Assembly: GCA_945905715.1 (NCBI GenBank) | Contig: CAMDPW010000012.1 | Location: 1 to 39,241 of the forward strand | Length of the DNA stretch: 39,241 nt | Direction: 5' to 3' | Origin: Rickettsia typhi | Lineage (GTDB): Bacteria > Pseudomonadota > Alphaproteobacteria > Rickettsiales > JABSSG01 | Shown here: positions 15,319 to 26,035 of the stretch, in pieces | How the letters are laid out: each line of letters starts with the position of its first letter | How positions within the stretch are numbered: the first letter of the stretch is position 1 | Program-made: the position numbers and the translations under genes | Notes under the pieces: model-generated | What the model was told of the DNA's origin: nothing | Database searches by the model: none | The model's input: only the letters and a program-made list of their open reading frames with translations

Positions 15319-18159
15319 ATGGATAATAAAATTGTAGTTCGAGGAGCAAAAGAACATAATCTTAAAAATATAAATGTCGAAATACCAAAAAATAAGCTTG
15401 TAGTTATTACTGGGTTGAGTGGGTCTGGTAAATCTTCGTTAGCCTTTGATACAATTTATGCCGAAGGTCAGCGAAGATATGTTGAGAGTCTCTCTTCTTA
15501 TGCTAGACAATTTCTTCAATTACAAAATAAGCCAAATGTCGAGTATATTACTGGACTTTCGCCTGCTATTGCTATTGATCAGAAAACAACATCTAAGAAT
15601 CCACGCTCTACAGTTGGAACTATAACTGAGATTTATGACTATCTAAGGCTTTTATATGCTAGGATCGGCATACCGTATTCCCCTGTAACTGGTTTGCCTA
15701 TACAAAGCCAAACTATTTCGCAGATGGTTGATACTATCAATGCCTTACCTAAGGATACTAAAATTCATATTTTAGCTCCAATAGTAAAAGGAGAAAAAGG
15801 AGAACATCACAAAAAATTAATTCTTCTTAAAAAGCACGGCTTCCAAAGAATAAAAATTGATGATATATTGCATGAGTTGGATGATCTTCCGACTATAGAC
15901 AAAAATAAAAAACACATCATCGAGCTAGTTGTGGATAGGCTCTCAATTAATGATGAGTTGCATAATAGACTAGCTGACAGCATAGAGACTGGACTTAAAT
16001 ATGGTAATGGAGTTATTAATATTGAGATTCTAGACTCTGAAACCGTTTTGACTTTTTCTGAAAAATACGCTTGCCCAATTTCTGGCTTTCAGATTGATGA
16101 AATTGAGCCTAGAATCTTTTCTTTTAATAGTCCATTTGGTGCTTGCCCTGTATGTGAAGGAATAGGAATTGAACGTTATTTCAATGAAGCACTCGTCATC
16201 CCTAATACTTCATTATCACTAAATGAGGGCGCAATCGTTCCATGGGAAGTCCTTAAATCAAGATACCAAACTCAAATTTTGCAGAGCTTAGGTGTACATT
16301 ATGGGTTTGGCTTAGACATAAAGTTTGATAAGCTGCCTGAAGATATACAAAAAATAATCCTATTTGGTTCAGGTGAAGAAGAAATTGAAATGACCTTCAA
16401 TGACGGTACGCGGTCACAAACGATAAGAAGATCATTTGAAGGAGTGATACCAGATTTGCAAAAAAAGTTTCATGACGCTGACGACTACTGGTCAAAAGAA
16501 GATATGGAAAAATTCCAATCAACTAGACATTGTAGCGGTTGCAACGGATACAGACTTAAGCCTGAGTCACTTTGTATAAAAATAGCTGGATTGCATATTG
16601 GTGAAGTTTCGAGATTAACTATAACTGACATTTTGGAATGGTTTTGTCATTTGCCAAGTAAACTGAACAACACGCAAAACAAAATTGCTGAACGTGTAAT
16701 TAAAGAGCTAAAAGAGAGAGTAAGGTTTTTAAAAAATGTTGGTCTAGACTACTTAACATTATCACGTAATTCTGGAACATTATCAGGCGGTGAAAGCCAA
16801 AGAATAAGATTGGCCTCGCAAATAGGCTCGGGATTAACTGGTGTATTATTTGTACTAGATGAACCATCGATTGGACTACATCAATCAGATAATAAAAGAT
16901 TAATTGCAACACTAAAGAATTTGCGTGATCTTGGTAATACAGTAATTGTGGTAGAACACGATGAAGAAACAATGCTAACTGCTGATTATCTAATAGATAT
17001 AGGCCCCGGTGCTGGAGTGCATGGAGGAGAAGTCATCGCGTATGGCACTCCTGAAGAAGTAAGAAATTGTCCCAACAGTATCACTGGACAATATTTAAAA
17101 AGGATTAAATTTATACCAATACCTGAACAAAGACGTTCTGGACATACCAATCGCTGCATTCAATTAACTGGGGCTTGTGCTAATAATCTGCAAAACGTTA
17201 AAATCAAAATTCCTCTTGGTACGTTTACTTGTGTCACTGGTGTTTCTGGTGGTGGTAAATCTACTTTAATCATTCACACCCTTTACAAGGCTGCAATTAA
17301 AAAGCTAGAGCAAACAGCTGTTATTCCTGGTAAATATGATACAATATCTGGTCTCGAGTTTCTAGATAAAATTATTGATATAGATCAATCACCTATTGGC
17401 AGAACTCCGAGATCTAATCCAGCTACTTATACTGGAGTTTTTAGTCCTATACGAGACTGGTTTACCAATTTACCAGAAGCAAAGGCACGTGGATATAAAG
17501 TTGGTCGCTTCTCATTCAATGTAAAAGGTGGAAGATGTGAAGCTTGTCAGGGAGATGGGGTTATAAAAATTGAAATGCACTTCTTACCAGATGTCTATGT
17601 GACCTGCGAAGAATGTAAAAATAAGAGATATAATCGCGAAACTCTAGAAATAAAATACAAGGATAAATCTATTGCTGATGTACTGGATATGACTGTGGAA
17701 GACGCTCTCAGTTTTTTTGATAAGGTTCCTGTTATTAAGGAAAAAATGGATGCCTTAATGAACGTAGGCTTAGGATACATAAAGATAGGACAATCAGCTA
17801 CCACTCTATCTGGTGGAGAAGCGCAGCGAGTAAAACTTGCAAAAGAATTAGCCAGACGCTCCACTGGCAAAACTTTGTATATCTTTGATGAGCCAACAAC
17901 TGGTTTGCATTCTGATGATATAAATAAACTACTCAAAGTCTTACATAAACTAGTAGACCTAGGTAATACCGTGGTTGTTATAGAGCATAATATGGATGTG
18001 ATTAAGACTGCAGATTGTATAATTGATGTAGGACCAGGTGGTGGAGACAAGGGTGGAAAAATAGTTGCTTGTGGTACGCCAGAAGAAATAGTGCAAATTG
18101 AATCAAGCTTAACTGGACAATATCTAAGACAATATTTGGATAAAGGAAAATTTGCCTAA
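15319..18159 (+). CDS. uvrA: Excinuclease ABC subunit A
   Basis: 946 residues, full length. UvrA dimers find bulky DNA lesions and load UvrB in nucleotide excision repair. Each half is an ABC ATPase. The first has Walker [10 protein letters not shown] (near residue 31) and signature [14 protein letters not shown]; the second has Walker [10 protein letters not shown] (near 640) and signature [15 protein letters not shown] with Walker [12 protein letters not shown]. Zinc modules: ACPISGF...GACPVCEG (the Ser in CPIS is normal for many alphaproteobacteria) and [10 protein letters not shown]...CEECKNKRY. It is divergent from ssb, and its stop lies 3 bases from the secD stop on the other strand. 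Confidence 0.98.
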   Translation: MDNKIVVRGAKEHNLKNINVEIPKNKLVVITGLSGSGKSSLAFDTIYAEGQRRYVESLSSYARQFLQLQNKPNVEYITGLSPAIAIDQKTTSKNPRSTVGTITEIYDYLRLLYARIGIPYSPVTGLPIQSQTISQMVDTINALPKDTKIHILAPIVKGEKGEHHKKLILLKKHGFQRIKIDDILHELDDLPTIDKNKKHIIELVVDRLSINDELHNRLADSIETGLKYGNGVINIEILDSETVLTFSEKYACPISGFQIDEIEPRIFSFNSPFGACPVCEGIGIERYFNEALVIPNTSLSLNEGAIVPWEVLKSRYQTQILQSLGVHYGFGLDIKFDKLPEDIQKIILFGSGEEEIEMTFNDGTRSQTIRRSFEGVIPDLQKKFHDADDYWSKEDMEKFQSTRHCSGCNGYRLKPESLCIKIAGLHIGEVSRLTITDILEWFCHLPSKLNNTQNKIAERVIKELKERVRFLKNVGLDYLTLSRNSGTLSGGESQRIRLASQIGSGLTGVLFVLDEPSIGLHQSDNKRLIATLKNLRDLGNTVIVVEHDEETMLTADYLIDIGPGAGVHGGEVIAYGTPEEVRNCPNSITGQYLKRIKFIPIPEQRRSGHTNRCIQLTGACANNLQNVKIKIPLGTFTCVTGVSGGGKSTLIIHTLYKAAIKKLEQTAVIPGKYDTISGLEFLDKIIDIDQSPIGRTPRSNPATYTGVFSPIRDWFTNLPEAKARGYKVGRFSFNVKGGRCEACQGDGVIKIEMHFLPDVYVTCEECKNKRYNRETLEIKYKDKSIADVLDMTVEDALSFFDKVPVIKEKMDALMNVGLGYIKIGQSATTLSGGEAQRVKLAKELARRSTGKTLYIFDEPTTGLHSDDINKLLKVLHKLVDLGNTVVVIEHNMDVIKTADCIIDVGPGGGDKGGKIVACGTPEEIVQIESSLTGQYLRQYLDKGKFA

Positions 18160-18162
18160 TGA

Positions 18163-19725
18163 TTATTTGAGCAACGACCTTAGTTTTTTCTGAAATGTGA
18201 GCCAAGTAACTATCATGAATTTTGTAAGACTAATAGTTGTAAACATTGATGAAACTATACCAATAGATAAAGTCACCGCAAAACCTTTTACCACCCCTGA
18301 ACCGAATTCATAAAGAAAAAATGCTGCAATTAAAGTTGTAAGATTTGAGTCAAGAATAGTTGCAAAAGCTTGTGAAAAACCTTGATCTATAGCATACACA
18401 GTAGTCAACTGACGTGCAGTTTCCTCTCTTATCCTCTCAAAAATCAGGACATTAGCATCGACTGCCATGCCCATTGTTAGGACAATGCCAGCAATTCCAG
18501 GTAAGGTAAGGGTTGCTTGTATAGAAGTCATAATAGCAATGATAAACACTATATTAAATACTAAAGCTACAGACGCAAAAATTCCAAATAACCCATACAT
18601 TAAAATCATAAATATGATGATTGCTCCTATGCCTACAAACGAAGCAAATGTACCAGCTACAATCGAATCTTCTCCGAGATTAGGGCCAACTGTTCTTTCT
18701 TCTACAATAGTAATAGGAGCTGGTAATGCGCCTGCGCGAAGTAACAACGCTAACTCATTTGCGCTATTAATAGTAAAGTTACCTTGTATGTTGCCAGCTC
18801 CTCCCAAAATTGGCTCGCTAATTACTGGCGCACTAATTAGTTTATTATCAATCACTATTGCTAATTTTTTTCCTGCGTTCTGTTTAGTAATATCTGCAAA
18901 AAGCTTTGCTCCCACTCTATTCATAGAAAACGATACTACCGGCTTGCCATTGTAAAATGTTGCTTTTGCATCAGACAATAACTCTCCGCTTAATATTGAT
19001 TTATTTTTAATCAGGTACCAGTACTGGTTACCATTTTCATCTCTATCTCCAGAAATCAATCTTGAGCCTGGTGAAACTACTCCTTTTAGAGCTTGATCTA
19101 CTGAGATAGAATCGTCTACTAAATGAAACGTCATTTTTGCAGTTTTTCCTAAAATTCTTTTTAACTCGCTTGGATCATGTAAACCTGGTACTTGCAATAG
19201 AATATTAAACCTTCCCTGCCTTTGTATAGAAGGTTCTTTTGTACCTGATTCATCAACTCTCATACGGATAATTTCTCTTGCTTGCTCTATTAATCTATCT
19301 TGTAATTCATTCAATTTATCAGGAGAAAAGAAGATTTTTACTATATGACCGCGCTTAGAATCGTGGTCATAACTTAGATCTTTATTTACACTTTTAATCA
19401 CTGAAGACAATTTACTTGAGTCTGTATTATTACGTAAATTAAACGTTAGGTTATTACCGTTATTAATTAAATTAAAATAACCAATCTGATTTTTGCGCAA
19501 CTCTCTGCGCAATATGTCCGTGGTAATTCCTAGCTGATCTTTTAAGTAAATTTCAGAATCTACTTTAAGCAATAAATAAGAACCTCCTCTGAGATCTAAG
19601 CCAAAATTAACTCGTTGGTTTGGTAAGAAAGAATAATTCTTAGTCATAAAATTTGGCAAAGCTACAATACTACCTATAATACAGACCATTGAAATTATTG
19701 CTATTCTCCAATAAGAAATCTGCAT
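18163..19725 (-). CDS. secD: Protein translocase subunit SecD
   Basis: 520 residues. SecD, with SecF and YajC, uses the proton gradient to pull exported proteins through SecYEG. One N-terminal membrane helix is followed by FGLDLRGGSYLLLKVD, then the large periplasmic P1 domain (VPGLHDPSELKRILGKTA, then VSFSMNRVGAKLFADIT) and a C-terminal five-helix RND-like bundle including GMAVDANVLIFERIREE. It starts 5 bases after yajC on the same strand, the usual yajC-secD operon. SecF is not fused and not adjacent, so it must be elsewhere. Confidence 0.96.
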   Translation of the reverse strand: MQISYWRIAIISMVCIIGSIVALPNFMTKNYSFLPNQRVNFGLDLRGGSYLLLKVDSEIYLKDQLGITTDILRRELRKNQIGYFNLINNGNNLTFNLRNNTDSSKLSSVIKSVNKDLSYDHDSKRGHIVKIFFSPDKLNELQDRLIEQAREIIRMRVDESGTKEPSIQRQGRFNILLQVPGLHDPSELKRILGKTAKMTFHLVDDSISVDQALKGVVSPGSRLISGDRDENGNQYWYLIKNKSILSGELLSDAKATFYNGKPVVSFSMNRVGAKLFADITKQNAGKKLAIVIDNKLISAPVISEPILGGAGNIQGNFTINSANELALLLRAGALPAPITIVEERTVGPNLGEDSIVAGTFASFVGIGAIIIFMILMYGLFGIFASVALVFNIVFIIAIMTSIQATLTLPGIAGIVLTMGMAVDANVLIFERIREETARQLTTVYAIDQGFSQAFATILDSNLTTLIAAFFLYEFGSGVVKGFAVTLSIGIVSSMFTTISLTKFMIVTWLTFQKKLRSLLK

Positions 19726-19730
19726 AAATC

Positions 19731-20147
19731 TTATTTGGTCTTCTTTGCTTTTGTAGTGGATTGAGTTGCACTAACTGCTAATACTTCAGTGTTTTTTTCT
19801 TTTGGTGTTACAGCATTCACTTTATCTTTGTTCGATACCGAAGTTATGGTATTTTTTAAAGCTTTCACTCTCACATCTTTAGATAATGCTATCTCTGCTA
19901 TATTACCTTCTTCCTTAAGATAAGTACCTACTATACCGCCAGCTATTATAACTTGATCTCCGCTTTTCACAGAGTTTATGAGTGCTTGCTGTTCTTTCTG
20001 TTTCTTTATTTGCGGCCTAATTAATAAGAAATAGAAAATTAAGAAAATCAAAATAATAGGCACAAAATTCATTAAAGCCGAACCTTCAATTAAAGACCCT
20101 GTACTTTGTGCTATTTCATCTGCTGCTAATGCAATATTAGAAAACAT
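19731..20147 (-). CDS. yajC: Preprotein translocase accessory subunit YajC
   Basis: 138 residues with the YajC pattern: one membrane helix (FVPIILIFLIFYFLLIRPQI) followed by KKQKEQQALINSVKSGDQVI and a glycine turn (AGGIVGTYLKEEG). The lysine- and threonine-rich C-terminal tail is a little longer than in E. coli (110 residues). AAGGAGAG lies about 7 bases before the ATG, one of the best ribosome-binding sites in the window. It is followed after 5 bases by secD. It supports the SecDF complex; loss is usually tolerated in other bacteria. Confidence 0.94.
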   Translation of the reverse strand: MFSNIALAADEIAQSTGSLIEGSALMNFVPIILIFLIFYFLLIRPQIKKQKEQQALINSVKSGDQVIIAGGIVGTYLKEEGNIAEIALSKDVRVKALKNTITSVSNKDKVNAVTPKEKNTEVLAVSATQSTTKAKKTK

Positions 20148-20206
20148 AATATACTCTCCTTCTTATTATTAATGATGATTAATTCATATACAAAATAGCT
20201 AATTAA

Positions 20207-21985
20207 TCAAGAAATTTGATGATCTTGGACTTGTTTATTATACAGTTTATAATATTCTCCTTTATTTTGCAATAATTGTGTATGACTACCTGCCTCTACA
20301 ATAACTCCTTTTTTAAGCACATATATAATATCAGCATCTAATATTGTAGATAGCCTGTGTGCTACAACGATTATAGTGCGCTTATTTCTTAGTAATTCTA
20401 TAGAGTTTTTTATATGTTCTTCTGAAATGAAATCTAAAGATGATGTTGCTTCATCAAAAATTAGGATCTTACTTTTTTTTAGCACAGCTCTAGCAATACA
20501 TATTCTTTGTCTTTGGCCACCTGACAGCTCTACACCATACTGTCCCACTTTGGTCTCGTACCCATCAGAGAGATCCATAATAAAATCATGAGCTGCAGCA
20601 ATTTTTGCTGCTTCTTCTACTTCTTTGTAAGTTGCATCAATATCTCCATATAGAATATTGTCTTTAATCGTGGTATCAAAGAGCATAACATCTTGATTGA
20701 CAAGAGATATTAAGCGCCTAATAGATAAAGGAGAGGTCGTTTTAATATCTTGATCATCAATATAAATTGACCCAGAAAGAGGGTCGTAAAACCTTAGTAT
20801 CAAATCAATAATAGTAGATTTACCACTTCCTGATGCCCCAACTAAAGCAACAAGCTGTCCTGTTTTAATGTTCAAAGATAGGCCATGTAAGGTTAGCTCA
20901 TCTTTATGACTAAAAGAGACATTTTTAAATTCTATGTCACCTTGCTTAACAACAAGATCGCTACTATATTCTCTATTTTCTATCCTTGTTTTTATATCCA
21001 AGATAACAAACACTCGCTTTGCGGAAGCAAGTCCATTTTGTAAAGAAATATTTAAATCTGCAAGACTTTTAATTGGCTTATAAGAAGCAACAAAGGCGAC
21101 TATCAATGAAAAAAAACTACCAGGACTTGTGATGCCATTTAATACTTGTAATCCCCCATACCAGATTACTGCTGCAATAGCCGTGCCGCTTAACATTTCC
21201 ATTAAAGGCGATGTCAAGGAATCGGTTTTAATTGCTTTTGAGTAAAATTTAAGTATTTTCTCTAAAACCTTTTTAGCGGATTTGATTTCATATAACTCTC
21301 GGCAAAAAGACTTAACTACGCGTATATTACGAAAGATTTCATCTAATTTGATAGTATAGTTACTTAGTTCGTCCTGGGTTTGATGAGCAATCTTCCTCAT
21401 TCTTTTGCCCATTTTTATTACTGGCACAATAGCAACTGGGAACACTATAAATGCTACAATTGATAAGGTAAGATCATTATAAAGCATTATTCCGACAAGA
21501 AATATAACTGTTAAGAATTCTTTAGCAATGCTAGTAAAAATATTAGCTAAAGAATTACGCAGATTAGTTATATCATTAACGAATTTAGATATTAAATTAC
21601 CAGAAGAATGTTTCTTTAAAAACTCAATATCCGCATAGATAAGATGTTGATATAATTCTAATTGAATATCGTTAGTTACGCTTTGACCTACAAATTTAAT
21701 TAGGTAGTTTTGATAGTATGAAGCAACGCTTTTAACGACAGCAACGATTATAACTAAAATAGGTATGAACACTAATAAATCACGGTTCTTGCCAATAAAA
21801 ATTCCATCTAAGGCTGGTCGAACAAGCCATACATGAAAAGCACTTGCGGCTGCCACTATTACCATACACAATATAGCCAAGTACACTTTTTCAGAATATT
21901 TAAGAAGATACGTTTTAAATAATCTTTTGATTAGATTCTTGGAAGAGTATCTATGTGTTTGGTCTGCGAGATCTAGATTATGCAT
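20207..21985 (-). CDS. MsbA-like ABC exporter (membrane plus ATPase)
   Basis: 592 residues. Six membrane helices (about 35-330) are fused to an ATPase domain with Walker A GASGSGKSTI, the Q-loop, signature LSGGQRQRICIARA, Walker B ILIFDEATSSLD and the switch VAHRLSTILDAD. The architecture and regions such as HSSGNLISKFVNDITNLRNS match the MsbA/lipid-flippase subfamily, which moves lipid A or phospholipids. The exact substrate cannot be read from sequence, so no symbol is given. It lies 21 bases after the phoB-like gene and 59 before yajC in one minus-strand run. Confidence 0.88.
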   Translation of the reverse strand: MHNLDLADQTHRYSSKNLIKRLFKTYLLKYSEKVYLAILCMVIVAAASAFHVWLVRPALDGIFIGKNRDLLVFIPILVIIVAVVKSVASYYQNYLIKFVGQSVTNDIQLELYQHLIYADIEFLKKHSSGNLISKFVNDITNLRNSLANIFTSIAKEFLTVIFLVGIMLYNDLTLSIVAFIVFPVAIVPVIKMGKRMRKIAHQTQDELSNYTIKLDEIFRNIRVVKSFCRELYEIKSAKKVLEKILKFYSKAIKTDSLTSPLMEMLSGTAIAAVIWYGGLQVLNGITSPGSFFSLIVAFVASYKPIKSLADLNISLQNGLASAKRVFVILDIKTRIENREYSSDLVVKQGDIEFKNVSFSHKDELTLHGLSLNIKTGQLVALVGASGSGKSTIIDLILRFYDPLSGSIYIDDQDIKTTSPLSIRRLISLVNQDVMLFDTTIKDNILYGDIDATYKEVEEAAKIAAAHDFIMDLSDGYETKVGQYGVELSGGQRQRICIARAVLKKSKILIFDEATSSLDFISEEHIKNSIELLRNKRTIIVVAHRLSTILDADIIYVLKKGVIVEAGSHTQLLQNKGEYYKLYNKQVQDHQIS

Positions 21986-22006
21986 TGATTGTTCTAAATT
22001 ATTATC

Positions 22007-22717
22007 TCATGACAAGTTTAGGCAATAGCCAGCAGATCTAACTGTTTTGACAAATGGCAAATCTTCATTTGGATTTTTTAAAGCGGTTCTAAGTCTATTA
22101 ATATGCACATCAATGGTTCTAATTTCTACGCCACTAGTTTGTCCCCACACATAGCGCATTAGGTGTTCACGAGAAAATATCTGATTCGGCAGCTCCATAA
22201 GACATTGTAAAATCTTAAATTCTGTTGGACCCAAGTGTATTACTCTATTACCGCGCATTACTCTAAAAGAAGATAAGTCTATTTTTAAATCTCTATATTC
22301 AATTACTTTAGATAATAAGATTGGCTTTATTCTGCCTAGTATGGATTTAACTCTTAAAACAAGATCACTTTGCGTAAAAGGTCTGATTAGATATTCATCA
22401 AACATATTTTTCATTTCTTTTACTTTGTCTAGCACGTCGTTTTCAGTTGTGATTAAAATTATTTGAGTTGTTTTTGTAAGTTCTTTAGATCGTAAAATAG
22501 TACAGCATTCAATCGCTGACAAACCAAATAAATGATAATTGATAACCACGATGTTAGGTACTTGATACTCTGGAATACTATCAAGCAACTTTAGAGCATC
22601 ATCTCCTGCACTTGCTGCCATCACAGTGAAGCCGGCCCTTTCTAGAGCATTGGACATACCAGTTCTAAAAACGACATCTGGCTCAATAATTAGTATTGTT
22701 GGAGGCAAATGTATCAT
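22007..22717 (-). CDS. phoB: PhoB-like response regulator with non-phosphorylatable receiver
   Basis: 236 residues in the OmpR/PhoB two-domain form. The C-terminal winged helix is intact (LGPTEFKILQCLMELPNQIF, EIRTIDVHINRLRTAL, VKTVRSAGYCL). The receiver is degenerate: aligned with PhoB, the phospho-acceptor Asp is Asn60 (PNIVVINYHLFG, codon AAT), the conserved Lys of KPF is Arg112 (LIRPF), and the acidic pair reads EPD instead of EDE/DDE. Thr90 is kept. Such receivers normally cannot be phosphorylated at the standard site. It sits just downstream of pstCAB, hence the PhoB assignment, although specificity for phosphate genes is inferred. No intact kinase is in the window. Confidence 0.8.
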   Translation of the reverse strand: MIHLPPTILIIEPDVVFRTGMSNALERAGFTVMAASAGDDALKLLDSIPEYQVPNIVVINYHLFGLSAIECCTILRSKELTKTTQIILITTENDVLDKVKEMKNMFDEYLIRPFTQSDLVLRVKSILGRIKPILLSKVIEYRDLKIDLSSFRVMRGNRVIHLGPTEFKILQCLMELPNQIFSREHLMRYVWGQTSGVEIRTIDVHINRLRTALKNPNEDLPFVKTVRSAGYCLNLS

Positions 22718-22825
22718 ACGTTAAACCATTGTACTTTAAATGAGCTAAAAATAATTACTTAGTTTTGCAGGATAACACTTCTCATTCAGAAGTAAATATA
22801 AAATACATAATATATAAACTAAAGA

Positions 22826-23593
22826 TTAACCAAACCTACCTGTAATATAATTTTGAGTTTGTCTAGATTTAGGATTAGTGAAAATCTCTTGCGTGCTTCC
22901 ATACTCTATAATCCTTCCTAAATGGAAAAAAGCTGTGTTCTGTGATATTCTTGCTGCTTGTTGCATTGAATGCGTTACTATAATTATAGTGTAATTTTTT
23001 TTTAATTCATCAATTAACTTCTCAATTTTAGCTGTAGCAATTGGATCTAAAGCTGAACAAGGCTCGTCCATCAAAATAATTTCTGGATCAATTGCAATAG
23101 TTCGAGCTATACATAATCTTTGTTGCTGACCACCAGATAAATTCAAAGCTAGCGCATTTAGATCATCCTGAACCTCATCAAATAACCCTGCTTTTATTAA
23201 GCTATTCTCGACAATTTTATCCATTGATTTTTTATTTTTAACCATACCATGAATTCTTGGAGCATATGCTATATTTTCGTATATAGACTTTGGAAAAGGA
23301 TTAGGCTTTTGAAATACCATGCCAACTTTAGTTCTTAGCTGCACTACATCTAGAGATTTGTTATATATATTTTGCTTGTCAATATATAATTTGCCAGTGA
23401 TTTTACAATCTTTTATGGTGTCATTCATGCGGTTTATGCAACGTAAAAAAGAGGACTTACCGCATCCAGAGGGGCCAATTAATGAGGTAACTTTATTTTT
23501 TTCTAAAGCAATATTAATATCAAAAAGAGCCAGCTTATCCCCATAGAATAAATTTAGGTTCTCTGACAATATTTTAACTTCTGAATTTGACAT
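22826..23593 (-). CDS. pstB: Phosphate ABC transporter ATPase PstB
   Basis: 255 residues, normal for PstB, which hydrolyses ATP to drive phosphate uptake through PstC-PstA. Motifs: [20 protein letters not shown], Walker [34 protein letters not shown] (the PstB-typical Q-loop), signature [16 protein letters not shown], Walker [14 protein letters not shown], and the H-loop [16 protein letters not shown]. The C-terminal [20 protein letters not shown] through TGRFG is also standard. It follows pstA after 12 bases; the phoB-like gene starts 108 bases further on. Confidence 0.97.
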   Translation of the reverse strand: MSNSEVKILSENLNLFYGDKLALFDINIALEKNKVTSLIGPSGCGKSSFLRCINRMNDTIKDCKITGKLYIDKQNIYNKSLDVVQLRTKVGMVFQKPNPFPKSIYENIAYAPRIHGMVKNKKSMDKIVENSLIKAGLFDEVQDDLNALALNLSGGQQQRLCIARTIAIDPEIILMDEPCSALDPIATAKIEKLIDELKKNYTIIIVTHSMQQAARISQNTAFFHLGRIIEYGSTQEIFTNPKSRQTQNYITGRFG

Positions 23594-23605
23594 ATACCTC
23601 GTGAG

Positions 23606-24814
23606 TTACAATTTCGCAGAATATTTCTTTCTTATAAGAATAGCAATGAAATTAATTACTGACAACATAACAAGTAACACAACTATCGCTAATGAAGCTT
23701 TTTCTGCAAAAATCTTATCAGGATTCCCTGACCATAAATATATCTGCACAGGCAGAGCCGTGGCTGGTGCAATTATAGTCTTGGGTATACTAGTAATAAA
23801 AGCTGCCATACCTATTATTATAAGAGGAGCAGTTTCACCTAGTGCTCTAGATATCGCTAATATTGCCCCAGTCACAATCGTAGGAAGTGCTATAGGTAAA
23901 GAATGGTGGAAAACTATTTGCAACTTAGACGCTCCCAATGCAAGCGCAGCATCTTTGATTGAAACTGATACAACGCTAAATGCTTGTCTAGTAGTTGTAA
24001 CAATAATTGGCAATATTAAAATTGCCAAAGTTAAGCCACCTACAAGCGCAGAAGATCTAGGCAAATTGCTAAAAGCAATAAATATTGTCATACCTAGCAA
24101 TCCAAACACAATTGATGGCACAGCTGATAAATTACTAATGTTTACTTCAATAATCTTCGTAATGAAATTCTTAGGAGCAAATTCTTCTAAGTATATGGCC
24201 GTTATTACCCCCAAGGGAAATGCTATAGAAAAACATATAGCAATCATCATTAAAGAGCCAAGTATACTGCCGCCTATACCTGCTAATTCAGGTTCGCTTG
24301 AATCACTACTAACAAAAAATTGCCAATTAAAGAAATTTGCCACTCGATCTTTTTTTACAAGTTCAATAATTATTTGAGTTGTATCATCTTCTAAAATAAC
24401 ATGAGTATGAGTATTGAAATATTGATAAACATTCGCAGAACTGCTTATCCAAAAAGTATGCTTTTTCCCTAAATATTCAGGATGATTATTTACAAAATTA
24501 AATATTTGATAAGGCGCATCAATACTGACTATGGAATTTAGTTCATTATCACTAATTTGAATATTTGTAGTTTTCACTAAAAATTGCTTAATAATCTGAT
24601 TATATTCTCTTATTTGTTGTTCTTTGGTTGAAATAATAGCAGGAATTGTTAAATCAACCTGGATTTTTGTAATAAACAAACCATGAAATCCCTTTATGCC
24701 AATAACACTCAAAAACATTGCCAAAAACAGAAATGACGACACACACGATACATTGCATATAATTTTAAATGCTTTGTCAAAAAACTTTCTTCTTTTTAGT
24801 CTAAAACTACTCAT
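23606..24814 (-). CDS. pstA: Phosphate ABC transporter permease PstA
   Basis: 402 residues, longer than the roughly 290 of E. coli PstA. After the first membrane helix (ISC-VSSFLFLAMFLSVIG) it has a periplasmic insertion of about 130 residues (around LTIPAIISTKEQQIREYNQI), which fits the DUF3333-type N-terminal region of alphaproteobacterial PstA. The permease core follows, with IGGSILGSLMMIAICF, the EAA-like loop SIKDAALALGASKLQIVFHH and the PstA-typical ALGETAPLIIIGMAAF. Its ATG overlaps the pstC stop by 4 bases. Confidence 0.95.
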   Translation of the reverse strand: MSSFRLKRRKFFDKAFKIICNVSCVSSFLFLAMFLSVIGIKGFHGLFITKIQVDLTIPAIISTKEQQIREYNQIIKQFLVKTTNIQISDNELNSIVSIDAPYQIFNFVNNHPEYLGKKHTFWISSSANVYQYFNTHTHVILEDDTTQIIIELVKKDRVANFFNWQFFVSSDSSEPELAGIGGSILGSLMMIAICFSIAFPLGVITAIYLEEFAPKNFITKIIEVNISNLSAVPSIVFGLLGMTIFIAFSNLPRSSALVGGLTLAILILPIIVTTTRQAFSVVSVSIKDAALALGASKLQIVFHHSLPIALPTIVTGAILAISRALGETAPLIIIGMAAFITSIPKTIIAPATALPVQIYLWSGNPDKIFAEKASLAIVVLLVMLSVINFIAILIRKKYSAKL

Positions 24815-26022
24815 CTAAATTGATTCTGATATTTTATCATAAAATTATGTGCAAAAAAATTCAATATTAGTGTTAGACAAAACAAAGTAAATGCCAAGGC
24901 AAAAGCTGCTAAAGTCTTAATATTATTAAATTCTTGATCACCAGTTAGAATCGACACTATCTGGGCAGTGACAGTTGTAACAGAGTCCAACGGGTTAAAA
25001 GTTAGTCTTGCCATTAAACCAGATGCCATAGTAACAATCATGGTTTCGCCTATTGCTCGTGAGAATGCTAGCATTACTGCTCCAACTAAACCAGACTTAG
25101 CAGCTGGTACAACGATCTTGATAATAGTTTCAAATTTTGTTGCTCCTAAAGCAAAAGAGGCCTCTCTAATACTGTCAGGTATTGATTTGAACATATCATC
25201 GGCCAAAGAAATAACATAAGGTATGACCATTACTCCTAGTACAATTCCTGCTGCCAGGGCGCTTTCTGAAGAAACAGTGAAATGATAACTTTCTCCTACA
25301 TTTCTTATGTATGGTCCCATGTATAGCGCCGCAAAATAACCATACACAACTGTCGGTATACCAGAAAGCATTTCTACTATTGGCTTTAGCAGAAAACGTA
25401 ATTTATTATCGGTATATTCAGAAAGAAATATTGCAGAAAATATTCCTATAGGAGTTGCAACAACTAGCGATATGAATGTAATCAACAATGTGCCGACTAA
25501 TAAAGGAATAATACCAAATTTTTTACCTAAATTGGCATTTTGCACATCATCACTTGGACTCCAATGCATACTAGTCAAGAAATCTGTGATCGATACTATT
25601 TTAAAGAACTTATAGGTTTCAAATAAAACTGAAGCAATGATTAAAATTGTAATAACAAAAGATACACTCGAAACACATAGCATAACTAATTTTATGTTAT
25701 GTTCAAAATAATTTCTTACTTCTAGCTCTGGATTAGTAGCGTACATCACTATCAAAGAAATGATTATATAGTTACTAACTATTATAATGAGTAATTGACC
25801 ATGTGTGTGAATAAGACAGTCCAGATTATAAAGCAATACTAATATTCCAGCTATGAAAGTACTCACCGTATAACTTAAAGTTAAAGCATAATACCCATAG
25901 TATTTTAGTTGATTAACAAGTCTGGTCTTTCTTTTTTTAAATTTTAGAACAATGACGAATCTAGCGACGTAATACACAACAACTGCATACAGCATTAAAA
26001 AAATAATTATCAACAATGCCAT
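24811..26022 (-). CDS. pstC: Phosphate ABC transporter permease PstC
   Basis: 403 residues, longer than E. coli PstC (about 319) because of an N-terminal membrane extension of about 110 residues, as in the DUF3708-type PstC of alphaproteobacteria. The core shows FGIIPLLVGTLLITFISLVV, the EAA-like loop IPDSIREASFALGATKFETI and the PstC-typical AIGETMIVTMASG. Together with PstA it forms the inner-membrane phosphate channel. It starts 13 bases after yggT. No pstS, the usual binding-protein partner, lies upstream of it; yggT and htpG occupy that place. Confidence 0.95.
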   Translation of the reverse strand: MALLIIIFLMLYAVVVYYVARFVIVLKFKKRKTRLVNQLKYYGYYALTLSYTVSTFIAGILVLLYNLDCLIHTHGQLLIIIVSNYIIISLIVMYATNPELEVRNYFEHNIKLVMLCVSSVSFVITILIIASVLFETYKFFKIVSITDFLTSMHWSPSDDVQNANLGKKFGIIPLLVGTLLITFISLVVATPIGIFSAIFLSEYTDNKLRFLLKPIVEMLSGIPTVVYGYFAALYMGPYIRNVGESYHFTVSSESALAAGIVLGVMVIPYVISLADDMFKSIPDSIREASFALGATKFETIIKIVVPAAKSGLVGAVMLAFSRAIGETMIVTMASGLMARLTFNPLDSVTTVTAQIVSILTGDQEFNNIKTLAAFALAFTLFCLTLILNFFAHNFMIKYQNQFR

Positions 26023-26035
26023 CAGACCATTAAAT

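Noticed and set aside
16700-18050. Minus-strand frames within uvrA
   Set aside because: UvrA motifs cover the whole plus strand here; these are shadow frames with no recognisable features.
23601-24377. 258-codon plus-strand frame opposite pstA
   Set aside because: The minus strand encodes a clear PstA permease; the antisense frame is a by-product of hydrophobic codon use.
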